A stretch of DNA of 27,637 nt, taken from contig JBOHER010000100.1 in NCBI GenBank assembly GCA_050701115.1, positions 1-27,637 on the forward strand. The letters run 5' to 3'. The position numbers and the translations under genes are program-made. Source of the stretch: JBOHER01 sp050701115 (GTDB taxonomy: Bacteria > Actinomycetota > Actinomycetes > Mycobacteriales > Pseudonocardiaceae). This document shows positions 1 to 7,505 of the stretch, piece after piece (position 1 is the stretch's first letter; each line of letters begins with the position of its first letter). The notes beneath the pieces are model-generated. The model searched no databases and was not told the DNA's origin. It saw nothing but the letters and a program-made list of their open reading frames with translations.

Positions 1-107
1 ATCACCCGGTCCACCAACTCCGGGGTGAAAACCTTCGCCAGCACCCCGATCCCGATCCGGTCCACCAGCCGATCCCCGGCCACCACCTGCTGCCCACGAC
101 GCGCCAC
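1..107 (-). CDS. IS4-family transposase, N-terminal fragment (continues off left edge)
   Basis: From a GTG at 107, 35 residues can be read before the window ends. They contain DRLVDRIGIGVLAKVFTPEL, then VDRV, the pattern of the N-terminal domain of IS4-family transposases (D-R-I-x-I-G-V-L followed by F-x-P-E-L-V-D). An in-frame stop lies just upstream (TGA near 122-124), so the start must be close to 107. The catalytic DDE domain is outside the window, so it cannot be judged whether the enzyme is intact. Confidence 0.65.
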   Translation of the reverse strand, partial: MARRGQQVVAGDRLVDRIGIGVLAKVFTPELVDRV

Positions 108-150
108 GCAGTCGATCTTACATCAACCTAAGACTAACTTAACGCCATTG
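1..150 (-). mobile_element. End of an IS4-type insertion sequence (partial, runs off left edge)
   Basis: The minus strand encodes the N-terminus of an IS4-type transposase that continues past the left edge. Read inward from position 150 on the minus strand, the sequence begins CAATGGCGTTAAGTTAGTC, which resembles the terminal repeat of actinobacterial IS4-type elements; this is from memory and is not confirmed. Immediately beyond it begins a membrane-protein frame without a convincing start. I infer that the element boundary lies near 150. The other end, and so the target-site duplication, is outside the window. Confidence 0.6.
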
Positions 151-152
151 TC

Positions 153-1097
153 GTGTGGGTGGGCTTCAACCTCGAATTCCACGGATTCGACAACCTGCGG
201 CAACCGATCCGCGGCATTGTTCTGATCCTGCTCACCATCGCGATCAGCGTGGCCATCACCTTCGCCCTTTCTTACGGATGGGGCCACTTCGACGCAAGCT
301 TCGCGGCGAACCGGGAACAGGGAAACGGCTACCTGACCGGAGCACTGTTCGTCCTGTTCGGGTTTTTCACCTATGTCATGGCCGTGGTCAACTGGGGCCA
401 CTGGCCATGGACGAAGTTGACCACCAAGCAACCCTGGATCGGCATCGGTGAAATCACCCTGCTCACCGTGCCGACCGTGGTCATCTATGCGGTGCTCGGA
501 CTGCCCGGGTTGGCCTTGTGGGCGGACCCGGCCAAGGCGTGGCTCAGCACGAATACGCTGATCGGCTGGTTCTACTCGCTCATCGTCTCGGTCATCCTGA
601 CCGGGCTGCTCACCGAGAACTGGCCGTGGCGACTGGCCGGCACACCCGGGCGAGTGGCGTTGGCTTCGGTAGTGGGCAACCTGGCCGTCGGTACCGGCCT
701 CTACTACGTGCTTATGCCGGTGGCTAAGACGTTGGCCGGTTCTTCCAACACCGCGGCGATAGGTGAGGCGATCACGAGTTTCCCCGCCCAACTCGGTGTG
801 TGCTGGGTCTTCTGGATGATCTTCTGGGCGAACGCGTTCGACAACCGGCCGCATGGACCGAGCCCAGCGCGCAACTACCTCATCCGTATCGGGATCACCC
901 TGATGCTGGGTGTCGCAACGTTCCTGGCCTACTACTTCCTCATCGCCGGCCCGGTACTACACGAGCCGGTGCTGGCAGGGCGAATGCACGGCAACGCGCT
1001 CGGCTGGATGGACTGGATGGTGCTGTGGACCCTGTTCTACGTGCTCTGCCTGCGCTCCTACGGGCTGCCGGCGCTACGCGAGCAGGACACGAAGTAG
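153..1097 (+). CDS. Multi-pass membrane protein of unknown function, probably 5'-truncated by the IS
   Basis: The 314 residues contain about eight hydrophobic spans (near 20-42, 62-82, 98-120, 138-158, 172-192, 210-228, 243-265 and 283-303), so this is an integral membrane protein. I do not recognise the family. The only available start is a GTG at 153 with no ribosome-binding site, a stop codon at 135-137 in the same frame, and the presumed IS end at about 150. The first residues (GFNLEFHGFDNLRQP) read like an internal loop rather than an N-terminus. I infer that the IS removed the original 5' part and that the gene may be non-functional. It lies 59 nt upstream of a co-oriented short-chain dehydrogenase, which has its own good ribosome-binding site. 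Confidence 0.6.
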   Translation: MWVGFNLEFHGFDNLRQPIRGIVLILLTIAISVAITFALSYGWGHFDASFAANREQGNGYLTGALFVLFGFFTYVMAVVNWGHWPWTKLTTKQPWIGIGEITLLTVPTVVIYAVLGLPGLALWADPAKAWLSTNTLIGWFYSLIVSVILTGLLTENWPWRLAGTPGRVALASVVGNLAVGTGLYYVLMPVAKTLAGSSNTAAIGEAITSFPAQLGVCWVFWMIFWANAFDNRPHGPSPARNYLIRIGITLMLGVATFLAYYFLIAGPVLHEPVLAGRMHGNALGWMDWMVLWTLFYVLCLRSYGLPALREQDTK

Positions 1098-1156
1098 ACC
1101 GTGCGCCGACCCCCGCGGCAAGACACGTGTTCGACAACCACAGTGAGGAGAAGATC

Positions 1157-1936
1157 ATGGGTATCGAGGGCAAGGTAGCCATCGTCACCGGAGCGGGTCG
1201 TGGCATCGGTAGGGCGATCGCGCTGCGGCTGGCCGCCGACGGTGCGGACCTGGCCGTGAACGACGTCCGAGCCGATGGTGCGGAGCAGGTGGCCGCGGAG
1301 GTCGAGGCCGTGGGGCGGCGGGCGGTCGCCGTCCCTGCGGATGTATCTGATCAGGCCGCGGTCTTCGACCTCGTCACCAAGGTGGTCGACACACTGGGCC
1401 GGGTGGACGTCATGGTGTCCAACGCCGGCATCGCCCAGGTCAAGCCACTGCTCGATGTGACGCCCGCGGCGCTGGAGTCGCTGTTTCGCGTGAACGTCTT
1501 CGGTGTCGTCTACTGCCTGCAAGCCGCGGCCGAACAAATGCGTGCGCAAGGCACCGGCGGGAAGATCATCAACGCCGCGTCGATCGCCGGGCACTCCGGA
1601 TTCGACTACCTCGCTGCGTATTCGGCCACCAAGTTCGGAGTGGTCGGCCTAACCCAGGCAGCCGCGAAAGAGCTGGCGCCGTACGGGATCACCGTCAACT
1701 CCTACTGCCCGGGCATCGTCGGCACAGACATGTGGGACTTGATCGACGAACAACTCGGCGGCTACCTCAGTCTCGAGAAGGGCGAGGCGCTCAAACAGTA
1801 CGCCGCCGGGATCCCCCTCGGTCGGGTCCAGACACCCGAGGACGTCGCCTCATTCGTGTCCTACCTCGCCGGCCCCGACTCCGACTACATGACGGGCCAG
1901 TCGGTAATGATCGACGGGGGACTCGTCATGCGGTGA
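1157..1936 (+). CDS. Acetoin reductase / butanediol dehydrogenase (SDR family)
   Basis: This is a 259-residue classical short-chain dehydrogenase/reductase, expected to reduce acetoin or diacetyl to butanediol with NAD(P)H in the cytosol. It has the cofactor loop TGAGRGIG (11-18), NAG (89-91), and the catalytic serine, tyrosine and lysine S142, Y155 and K159. The stretches YCPGIVGTDMW (183-193) and SYLAGPDSDYMTGQS near the C-terminus match the BudC/ButA acetoin reductase subgroup rather than generic FabG-like enzymes. The ATG at 1157 is preceded by GAGGAG at 1145-1150. It follows the membrane-protein gene in the same direction. The substrate call rests on subgroup motifs. The fold is certain; the exact diol is not. 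Confidence 0.85.
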   Translation: MGIEGKVAIVTGAGRGIGRAIALRLAADGADLAVNDVRADGAEQVAAEVEAVGRRAVAVPADVSDQAAVFDLVTKVVDTLGRVDVMVSNAGIAQVKPLLDVTPAALESLFRVNVFGVVYCLQAAAEQMRAQGTGGKIINAASIAGHSGFDYLAAYSATKFGVVGLTQAAAKELAPYGITVNSYCPGIVGTDMWDLIDEQLGGYLSLEKGEALKQYAAGIPLGRVQTPEDVASFVSYLAGPDSDYMTGQSVMIDGGLVMR

Positions 1937-2021
1937 GTTCCTGCAGTTCGTACGGCGGCGTGAGTGACGAAGATCTTTGACATCGGATGATCACGCTGCC
2001 CGACGCTGTGATATTGATCCG

Positions 2022-2607
2022 TTAAGCATCGCGCTCAATCCGCTCGAAGATGTCTGCATCCGTCGCGCGCTGCCACTCAGGCAACTCCGCCCAGTCCGCC
2101 ACATAGGCAGGCTTGCCAATCAAGGGACGGATGTGGCTGTCTTCGAGAAACGGCTTGAGCTGCGGTTTGAGACTGCTGAGCTTACGTCCGACGTAGCCAG
2201 CTGAGCCAGTTTGCTTGGCGGCATCGACCGCCGCGTCGGCGTACATCACCAACTGATCGGGGTCACGGCGCAGGGCGCCAACCATGGCCAGATTCGTAAG
2301 CACACTGCCACGCCTACGAATCGAGATGTCCCGACTCAACGCGTCAGTCAAAGCTGATTCCGCCAGCTCAAGTAGGCGGAGTTCCACGTCGCAACTGCCG
2401 CGTTCCTCCGCCAGACGCGAAACTTCGAAGCGAAGCCAACCACTGGTGTGCAGCGGACCGCTCAAGTGCGTGACGTATTCAGTAGAGCTGAAACAAGTCC
2501 CCAGCCAGCGCACACAGGCGCCGATGCGCCGTCAGGCCGTGCGCCTGCGGGAGGCTGAGGGTGAGCACATCGAACTGCTGGCGCACCAACGGCACGCCTT
2601 GACGTTG
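2022..2607 (-). pseudogene. Remnant of a regulator with a TPR-like C-terminal region (frameshifted)
   Basis: On the minus strand, 2513-2022 reads as 163 residues. The part from about residue 25 onward is an alpha-helical repeat region ending in GYVGRKLSSLKPQLKPFLED, typical of the C-terminal TPR-like part of actinobacterial helix-turn-helix regulators. In another frame, 2598-2479 continues the same kind of protein upstream (VPLVRQQFDVLTLSL, then LTAHRRLCALAGDLFQLY) before a stop at 2479-2481. A single frameshift near 2470-2480 would join them. No DNA-binding domain can be found upstream. I read it as a decayed regulator gene; the target is unknown. Confidence 0.5.
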
Positions 2608-2780
2608 AGTTCGCGAAACACCCGCCAGAGGTGAGCATAGCCAGCCCCGAGGTCCCGATGAACCAGGTACGGACGATCTTGTGCATTGGAAGCGGTCTGC
2701 TCACGTCACCGTACCGCTCGGCGCGGCGTGTCAACCCAGGTTTCACCAGGCCAGTGCCGTTGACAACCAGAGGCCGCTTG

Positions 2781-2865
2781 CGGAGGCGGAGGGATTTGAA
2801 CCCCCGGTCGGTTGCCCGACGCTCGCTTTCAAGGCGAGTGCATTCGGCCGCTCTGCCACGCCTCC
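2781..2865 (-). tRNA. tRNA-Ser (UGA anticodon)
   Basis: The minus strand from 2865 folds as a class II tRNA. The acceptor arm GGAGGCG pairs with CGCCTCC and the discriminator is G (2781). The anticodon stem is CTCGC/GCGAG with loop CTTGAAA, giving anticodon TGA (complement of 2829-2831). A long variable arm (CGTCGGGCAACCGACG region) and a T-arm GGGGGTTCAAATCCCTC follow. The long variable arm and the anticodon both say serine. CCA is not encoded. Confidence 0.97.
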
Positions 2866-3345
2866 TCGCAGTCAACACTGCGCGATCGAGCGTAGCGCCT
2901 TGGCTCGGCGGCCACACGGCGTGGTCGAACACACCCAAACGGGCAAACCGAACACGCTGATAATTAGACCCCGACGTGCGAGGCGTAGGTGCTTGTCAGA
3001 GCGCTGCGAGAGGCGCATGCTGAAGACCTACGGATGGTTCGCCCCGCACGCGAGGTGCACCGAACGAGCGCACCGGCCGGGCGACACCCGGGGAAGGCAG
3101 GTGGTGCAGTGTCGGATGATTTCTCGCGGTTGACTGCCTACTGGGTCCCCACGATTGGCACGGGTTAAGGAACGGGCCAGTCGGGATTGTGGTCAGTAGT
3201 CAAGCGGGCGTCGTATCCGTGCGCTACATGTCCCTCGCGTACATCGACGGTGCTCAAGCCTGTTTCGGTGCGGTGTCAACGCCGGCGCCAGCGGTGCTAG
3301 CCGTCGGCCCGCTCGCAGCCGATCGCCAATTACAACCTCGGTAGT

Positions 3346-3390
3346 CCTGGGTGCGGCCGTCCTCAACAGCAGGGGGGCGCCGCACCCAGG
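3346..3390. terminator. Stem-loop, possible terminator or leader hairpin
   Basis: CCTGGGTGCGGC (3346-3357) is perfectly complementary to GCCGCACCCAGG (3379-3390), giving a 12-bp stem with a 21-nt loop. There is no T-tract. It lies about 110 nt upstream of the metallopeptidase start and above the candidate promoter, so it may insulate that gene from upstream transcription. Confidence 0.4.
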
Positions 3391-3443
3391 CGCGTTCGGG
3401 GCCACTCAGCGGCGTCCCGGCAGCCAAAGGCTGATCGCGCGGT

Positions 3444-3449
3444 TATTCT
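3444..3449 (+). promoter_or_regulatory. Candidate -10 element of the metallopeptidase gene
   Basis: TATTCT fits the actinobacterial -10 pattern TANNNT. It lies 53 nt upstream of the GTG start, implying a leader of about 45 nt that contains the ribosome-binding site GAAGGA (3491-3496). No clear -35 is visible. Confidence 0.35.
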
Positions 3450-3502
3450 CACCCTGACTCCACACCAGCCCGCCCGTGGGCACGAGGGACGAAGGAATCA
3501 TC

Positions 3503-4420
3503 GTGAGGTTCAACGAAGACGCCGGGCTGGACGTATCCGAGGTCCGTGATCTGCGCGGGAGTGGCGGTGGGGTCGGTGGCCGGGTCGCGATGGGCGGCGG
3601 CGGCGTCAGCATCGTCGGACTGCTGCTCTACTTCCTGGTGTCGCAGTTCGGCGGGGGAGGCATAGACTCCGGCCTCGGGCTGGGGCTCGGCGACGTCGGA
3701 GCGGGCGAGCAGGTGCAGAGCGGCGACCTCGCCCGGGAGTGCCGGACCGGCGCCGACGCCAACACCAACCACGACTGCGCGATGGTGGCGATCGTCAACT
3801 CCGTTCAGGACTTCTGGGGCGACATGTTCGCCCGATCCGGACAAACCTACCGCGAGTCGACAACCACGTTCTTCAACGGCGGAGTCAGCACCGGCTGCGG
3901 CACAGCGGGTTCCGAGGTCGGCCCGTTCTACTGCCCGGCCGACGAAGGCGTGTACATCGACCTGTCGTTCTTCAAGCAACTGCAGACGCAGTTCGGTGCG
4001 CAGGGTGGCCTCTTCGCCGAGGCCTACGTGCTGGCCCATGAGTACGGCCACCATGTGCAGAACCTGCTCGGCACGTCTTCCCGGGTGCGCGGCGGCACCG
4101 GGCCGGAATCCGATGGGGTACGCCTGGAACTACAGGCCGACTGCTACGCGGGCGTATGGGCCAACCACGCCACCACCACACCCACCGAGAACGGGCAGCC
4201 GCTGATCACCGAGATCACCCAGGCCGACATCGACAGCGCCCTGGACGCCGCCTCCCGGATCGGCGACGACTTCATCCAGCGTGAACTGGGCAGCGGCCGT
4301 ATCGATGAATCCCAGTTCAGCCACGGCACCTCCCGGCAGCGCGAGACCTGGTTCACCACCGGCCTGCGCACCGGAGATCCCGCACGCTGCACCACGTTCA
4401 GCGTGCGGGATCTCGGCTAG
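3503..4420 (+). CDS. Membrane-anchored neutral zinc metallopeptidase (YpfJ family)
   Basis: This 305-residue protein belongs to the putative neutral zinc metallopeptidase family (YpfJ-like). A glycine-rich N-terminus is followed by one transmembrane span (about 34-48), and the remainder faces outside. The zinc-binding motif HEYGH is at 179-183 (E180 catalytic), followed by the downstream glutamate region LELQADCYAGVWA typical of the family. Cysteines near C80/C92, C132/C144 and the C-terminus may form disulfides. I place the start at GTG 3503, because GAAGGA lies seven bases upstream and the family begins M-R-F-x-x-x-A-G-L-D; an upstream in-frame start at 3476 has no such support. It converges with the M28 peptidase, with 18 nt between the stops. 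The natural substrate is unknown. Confidence 0.88.
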   Translation: MRFNEDAGLDVSEVRDLRGSGGGVGGRVAMGGGGVSIVGLLLYFLVSQFGGGGIDSGLGLGLGDVGAGEQVQSGDLARECRTGADANTNHDCAMVAIVNSVQDFWGDMFARSGQTYRESTTTFFNGGVSTGCGTAGSEVGPFYCPADEGVYIDLSFFKQLQTQFGAQGGLFAEAYVLAHEYGHHVQNLLGTSSRVRGGTGPESDGVRLELQADCYAGVWANHATTTPTENGQPLITEITQADIDSALDAASRIGDDFIQRELGSGRIDESQFSHGTSRQRETWFTTGLRTGDPARCTTFSVRDLG

Positions 4421-4438
4421 CGAACTACCGCTCGGACT

Positions 4439-5977
4439 TCACGCCCGGGCCTCGTGGTCGTGACCGTGCTCATGCGCGGTGAGCATCCGCTCCTGCGCGC
4501 GCTCGGCAGCCTTCTGCTTGCTGGACTTCTTGCTGCCAGGGGCCATGCCGTTGACGCCCTCGGTGCTGGTTCCGTAGAGGCCGATCACCCACGCGGCCGC
4601 TTTACCGTTGACATTGAGCGCGACCCGGTCGACGTTGCCGAGGTCGTCGCACTCCTGGTGGTAGCACGGGTCGTAGGCAACGCCTGCCTCGCCGCCCCAC
4701 TTCTCCGCCTGCTCCTCGGTCTTGATGCCCTCGGCGCCGGTGAACAGGCCACCGGCTGGGATGCCGACCGCGATGAACGGGCCGTAATCGGAGCGACCGG
4801 TGAAGTCGGTGCCCTCGGTCGGGGTGTCCTTCTTGGTCTCGATGTAGTCCACGAACGCGGCCTCGATCTGCGCCGAACCCTCAGGGCCGGGACCCGCACC
4901 GACACCGTCGGAGTCGTCACCGTCGTAGACGAAGTAGCCCGCGTTCGGTGAACCGATCATGTCGAAGTTCAGGTACATCGAGATGTCGAGTTGTTCCTCG
5001 AAGGTGAGGTTCTCCACGTAGTACTCCGACCCGAGCAGGCCGAACTCCTCAGCGCCCCACCAGGCGAAGCGCACCGCGTTGTTCACCTTCGGCGAACCGC
5101 CCAACGCCAGCGCGGTCTCGATCAGCGCGGCCGAGCCGGTGCCGTTGTCGCTGATGCCCGGGCCCGCCGGAGTGCTGTCCAGGTGCGCACCGGCCATCAC
5201 CACGTTGTCCTTGCGCCCGGTCTTGGTCTCGGCGAAGACGTTGTAGGTGGTGCGCTCCTCGGTGAGCGCGCGCAGTTCGAGGTTGGCCTCCTCGCCCGCT
5301 CGGGCGACGAGCGCCTCGCCGTCGACCTTGCTCATCCCGCCGGTGGGGATCCGACCGGCGTCGGGGTCACCGAGCGTGCCGTTGATGGGCCCATCCACGT
5401 TGTTGTAGATGATCGCGCCGACCGCGCCCGCGTCAGCTGCGAGTTGCTGCTTGACCGCGAAGGTGCAGGCGCCACGCTTGATCAGCGCGATCTTGCCCGC
5501 GACGTCGACGCCCTGGTAGTCGGCTGCCTCGCAGCCGGGAGTGTCGTCCACCGGCACCGAGGCCAGCGGGGCGGTGATGCCGCCCTCGGGGGTCGACGGG
5601 CTGTAGGACATGATGATGATCGGCACGTCCTCGCCGCCGATGGTGAGCCGCTCGGCGAGCGTCTCGCTGTAGACGAACGGGAACTCCTGGCGAGTGACGG
5701 TGAAGCCCGCCGCTTCCATCTTGTTCGCTATGTACTCGGCCGATCGGTCGTAACCGGCAGTGCTGGACGCGCGGTGGCCGTCGGACGAATCGGCAATGCG
5801 CTGGAACGCGATGAGATGCCGATTCATCTTGTCCACGCTGACCTTCTTGGCCAGCTGCCTGGCCAGCTTCGTGTCCGGCTTCGGTTCGGCCACCGCGGTT
5901 GATCCTGTGGTGAGGACCAGCGCGGCACTCGCGGCGACCGCTATGGCCGCCGCGAATTTGTTCCTTACGGGTGACAT
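4439..5977 (-). CDS. Secreted M28-family aminopeptidase with PA domain
   Basis: This 512-residue secreted zinc aminopeptidase resembles Streptomyces griseus aminopeptidase and mycobacterial LpqL. A Sec signal peptide covers residues 1-30 (cleavage after AVA; no lipobox). A PA domain lies at about 130-245 with a probable C149-C171 disulfide. The M28 catalytic domain carries ligands H265, D277, E311, D339 and H440, with E310 as the general base, and a C438-C443 pair beside H440. The C-terminus is a lysine-rich linker and a histidine-rich tail (HEHGHDH, 502-508), which is unusual. I chose ATG 5977: GGGAG lies upstream and the signal peptide starts there, whereas the open frame extending to 6142 has no such character. 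A possible promoter on the minus strand is TTGACC (6088-6083) with CAAGGT (6064-6059), spacer 18. Confidence 0.92.
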   Translation of the reverse strand: MSPVRNKFAAAIAVAASAALVLTTGSTAVAEPKPDTKLARQLAKKVSVDKMNRHLIAFQRIADSSDGHRASSTAGYDRSAEYIANKMEAAGFTVTRQEFPFVYSETLAERLTIGGEDVPIIIMSYSPSTPEGGITAPLASVPVDDTPGCEAADYQGVDVAGKIALIKRGACTFAVKQQLAADAGAVGAIIYNNVDGPINGTLGDPDAGRIPTGGMSKVDGEALVARAGEEANLELRALTEERTTYNVFAETKTGRKDNVVMAGAHLDSTPAGPGISDNGTGSAALIETALALGGSPKVNNAVRFAWWGAEEFGLLGSEYYVENLTFEEQLDISMYLNFDMIGSPNAGYFVYDGDDSDGVGAGPGPEGSAQIEAAFVDYIETKKDTPTEGTDFTGRSDYGPFIAVGIPAGGLFTGAEGIKTEEQAEKWGGEAGVAYDPCYHQECDDLGNVDRVALNVNGKAAAWVIGLYGTSTEGVNGMAPGSKKSSKQKAAERAQERMLTAHEHGHDHEARA

Positions 5978-6095
5978 AGAGGAACTCCCCTGACTCGTTG
6001 GTGAGTGACGGGCGCGTCCGCCGTGCCCCGACTGTGCGGCCGCATCCGATAGCCGATCACCTTGGTGGGAAGTCACCCGTGCGGTCAAGGGTTCA

Positions 6096-6427
6096 TTAGT
6101 CTGATTCTGCGCCGAGCAGAAACGGCAGGCAGGCCTCGGCACCGTCCACGTCGAGCTGCCAGGATGGCCGGTGCTCGGCGAATCGGTCAGCCGTGACGAC
6201 CAGGCGATTTTCTACCGCCAGCTTGCCCCGGAGCGGGCTTGTTCCGCGCCGAGGTAATCGAAAGCGAACATCAGTACCGCTGCGCGCATCTCGGTGCCGA
6301 ACCCCTGCCCCTGGAACTGCAGGCCGAGCCACGATCACAGGCCGGGATCATCGTCCGGCCGCAGCTCCAACCGGGGCGTGCGCAGTACCAGGTGGCGCAG
6401 CGGCCACGGATCGGGCTGAGTCTCCAC
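6096..6427 (-). pseudogene. Decayed GNAT-family N-acetyltransferase
   Basis: Three minus-strand pieces of one GNAT protein are visible in order. The first is an N-terminal piece from GTG 6427 containing WPLRHLVLRTPRLELRPDDD, ending at a stop. The second is the acetyl-CoA-binding piece SWLGLQFQGQGFGTEMRAAV, then LMFAFDYLGAEQARSGASWR and a stop. The third, in a shifted frame, is a C-terminal piece with RLVVTADRFAEHRPSWQLDV, ending at 6096. About 70-80 residues between the first two pieces are missing, as judged from the usual family length. The gene therefore has an internal deletion, a stop and a frameshift, and is a pseudogene. Confidence 0.7.
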
Positions 6428-6480
6428 CCGCGTATGGTGTCCGGCCCACGGCGGCAGCGCCAACCGTATTTACCGCCCGC

Positions 6481-6486
6481 TACGGT
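6481..6486 (+). promoter_or_regulatory. -10 element, leaderless quinone oxidoreductase
   Basis: TACGGT fits TANNNT and ends 6 nt before the ATG at 6493, the spacing expected when transcription starts at the A of the start codon. Confidence 0.5.
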
Positions 6487-6492
6487 GGTGGC

Positions 6493-7470
6493 ATGCACGC
6501 AATCAAGATCTCCGAGCCTGGTGGACCCGAGGTGCTCGAATGGGTCGAGGTGCCGGATCCGGTTCCGGGCCGTGGTGAGGTGCTCATCGACGTGACCGCC
6601 TCCGCGGTGAACCGGGCGGATCTGCTGCAACGACAAGGCTTCTACCCGCCCCCTCCCGGCGCGAGCGAGTACCCAGGCCTCGAGTGCTCGGGCACGATCA
6701 TCGGGCTCGGTGAGGATGTTGAGGGCTGGCGGGTCGGCGATGAGGTGTGCGCCCTGCTGGCGGGTGGCGGATATGCGGAGCAGGTCACCGTGCCCGCGGG
6801 GCAACTGCTGCCGGTTCCCGGCGAGGTCAAGCTGCTCACTGCAGCCGGGCTTCCTGAGGTCGCCTGCACGGTGTGGTCCAACGTCATCATGCATGCCGGG
6901 CTGGCTGAGGGCGAGATGCTGCTGGTGCACGGCGGTGCAGGTGGCATAGGGACGCACGCGATCCAGGTGGCGAAGGCCCTCGGTGCGACGGTGGCGGTGA
7001 CCGCGGGCGATGATGGGCGGCTCGAACGGTGCAGGCAACTGGGTGCGGATGTTGTGATCAACTACCGTGTGCAGGACTTCGTCGAAGTGATCCGAGAGCA
7101 CGCCCGCGGTGCCGACGTCATTCTTGATGTCATGGGTGCGTCCTACTTGGACCGAAACATCGACGCGCTGGCCACCGGTGGGCGGCTCGTGGTGATCGGC
7201 CTGCAGGGAGGGCGCACCGGCGAACTGAACCTCGCCAAGCTGCTGAGCAAGCGCGCCAGTGTCGCGGCGACCAGCCTGCGCGGCCGGCCGATCGAGGAGA
7301 AGAGCGCCATCGTGGCCGCCGTCCGCGAGCAACTGTGGCCGCTGGTGGAGCAGGGTTCGGTGATGCCGGTCGTTGATCAGGTGATCCCGATGGCCGAGGC
7401 GGCCGAAGCGCACCGTGCGCTCGATGCAGGTGGCATCTTCGGCAAGATCCTGCTGGCCGCCCGCTCCTGA
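6493..7470 (+). CDS. NAD(P)H quinone oxidoreductase, PIG3-like zinc-independent MDR
   Basis: This 325-residue medium-chain dehydrogenase/reductase of the zinc-independent quinone oxidoreductase branch resembles Rv3777 and PIG3 proteins. It should reduce quinones or alkenals with NAD(P)H in the cytosol. Visible marks are the N-terminal GroES-like domain with NRADLLQRQGFYPPPPG (40-56), the Rossmann loop HGGAGGIG (146-153), and absence of the cysteine and histidine zinc ligands. The ATG at 6493 lies 6 nt after a TANNNT box and lacks a good ribosome-binding site, so it is likely leaderless. It converges with the PLP-fold gene (35 nt between stops). The placement of Rv3777-, Rv3778c- and Rv3780-like genes together is the same as in mycobacteria. 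Confidence 0.9.
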   Translation: MHAIKISEPGGPEVLEWVEVPDPVPGRGEVLIDVTASAVNRADLLQRQGFYPPPPGASEYPGLECSGTIIGLGEDVEGWRVGDEVCALLAGGGYAEQVTVPAGQLLPVPGEVKLLTAAGLPEVACTVWSNVIMHAGLAEGEMLLVHGGAGGIGTHAIQVAKALGATVAVTAGDDGRLERCRQLGADVVINYRVQDFVEVIREHARGADVILDVMGASYLDRNIDALATGGRLVVIGLQGGRTGELNLAKLLSKRASVAATSLRGRPIEEKSAIVAAVREQLWPLVEQGSVMPVVDQVIPMAEAAEAHRALDAGGIFGKILLAARS

Positions 7471-7505
7471 CCCCACCGAGGAAATCTCGCCGGCGACCTT
7501 CGCGA

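Larger units (their letters stand above)
2866..3502. other. Intergenic stretch without a recognisable gene
   Basis: No open frame here has plausible protein character. The region lies between the tRNA-Ser 5' end and the metallopeptidase. The only structures I see are a stem-loop at 3346-3390 and a -10-like TATTCT at 3444-3449, listed separately. The long frame across 2681-3133 is a translation of the complement of the tRNA and is not a gene. Confidence 0.6.

Noticed and set aside
800..1936. 378-codon frame reading from inside the membrane-protein gene into the SDR
   Set aside because: The first 119 codons are out-of-frame translation of the membrane protein; the SDR has its own ATG and GAGGAG at 1145-1157.
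2681..3133. 150-codon open frame with AEAEGFEPPVGCPTLAFKASAF
   Set aside because: This is the translation of the strand opposite the tRNA-Ser gene, a common false ORF.
5978..6142. 55-residue extension of the M28 peptidase
   Set aside because: The signal peptide begins at ATG 5977, with a ribosome-binding site just upstream.
6193..6492. N-terminal extension of the quinone oxidoreductase by 100 codons
   Set aside because: The extension is antisense to the GNAT remnant and has no family similarity; the usual start of the family is the ATG at 6493.
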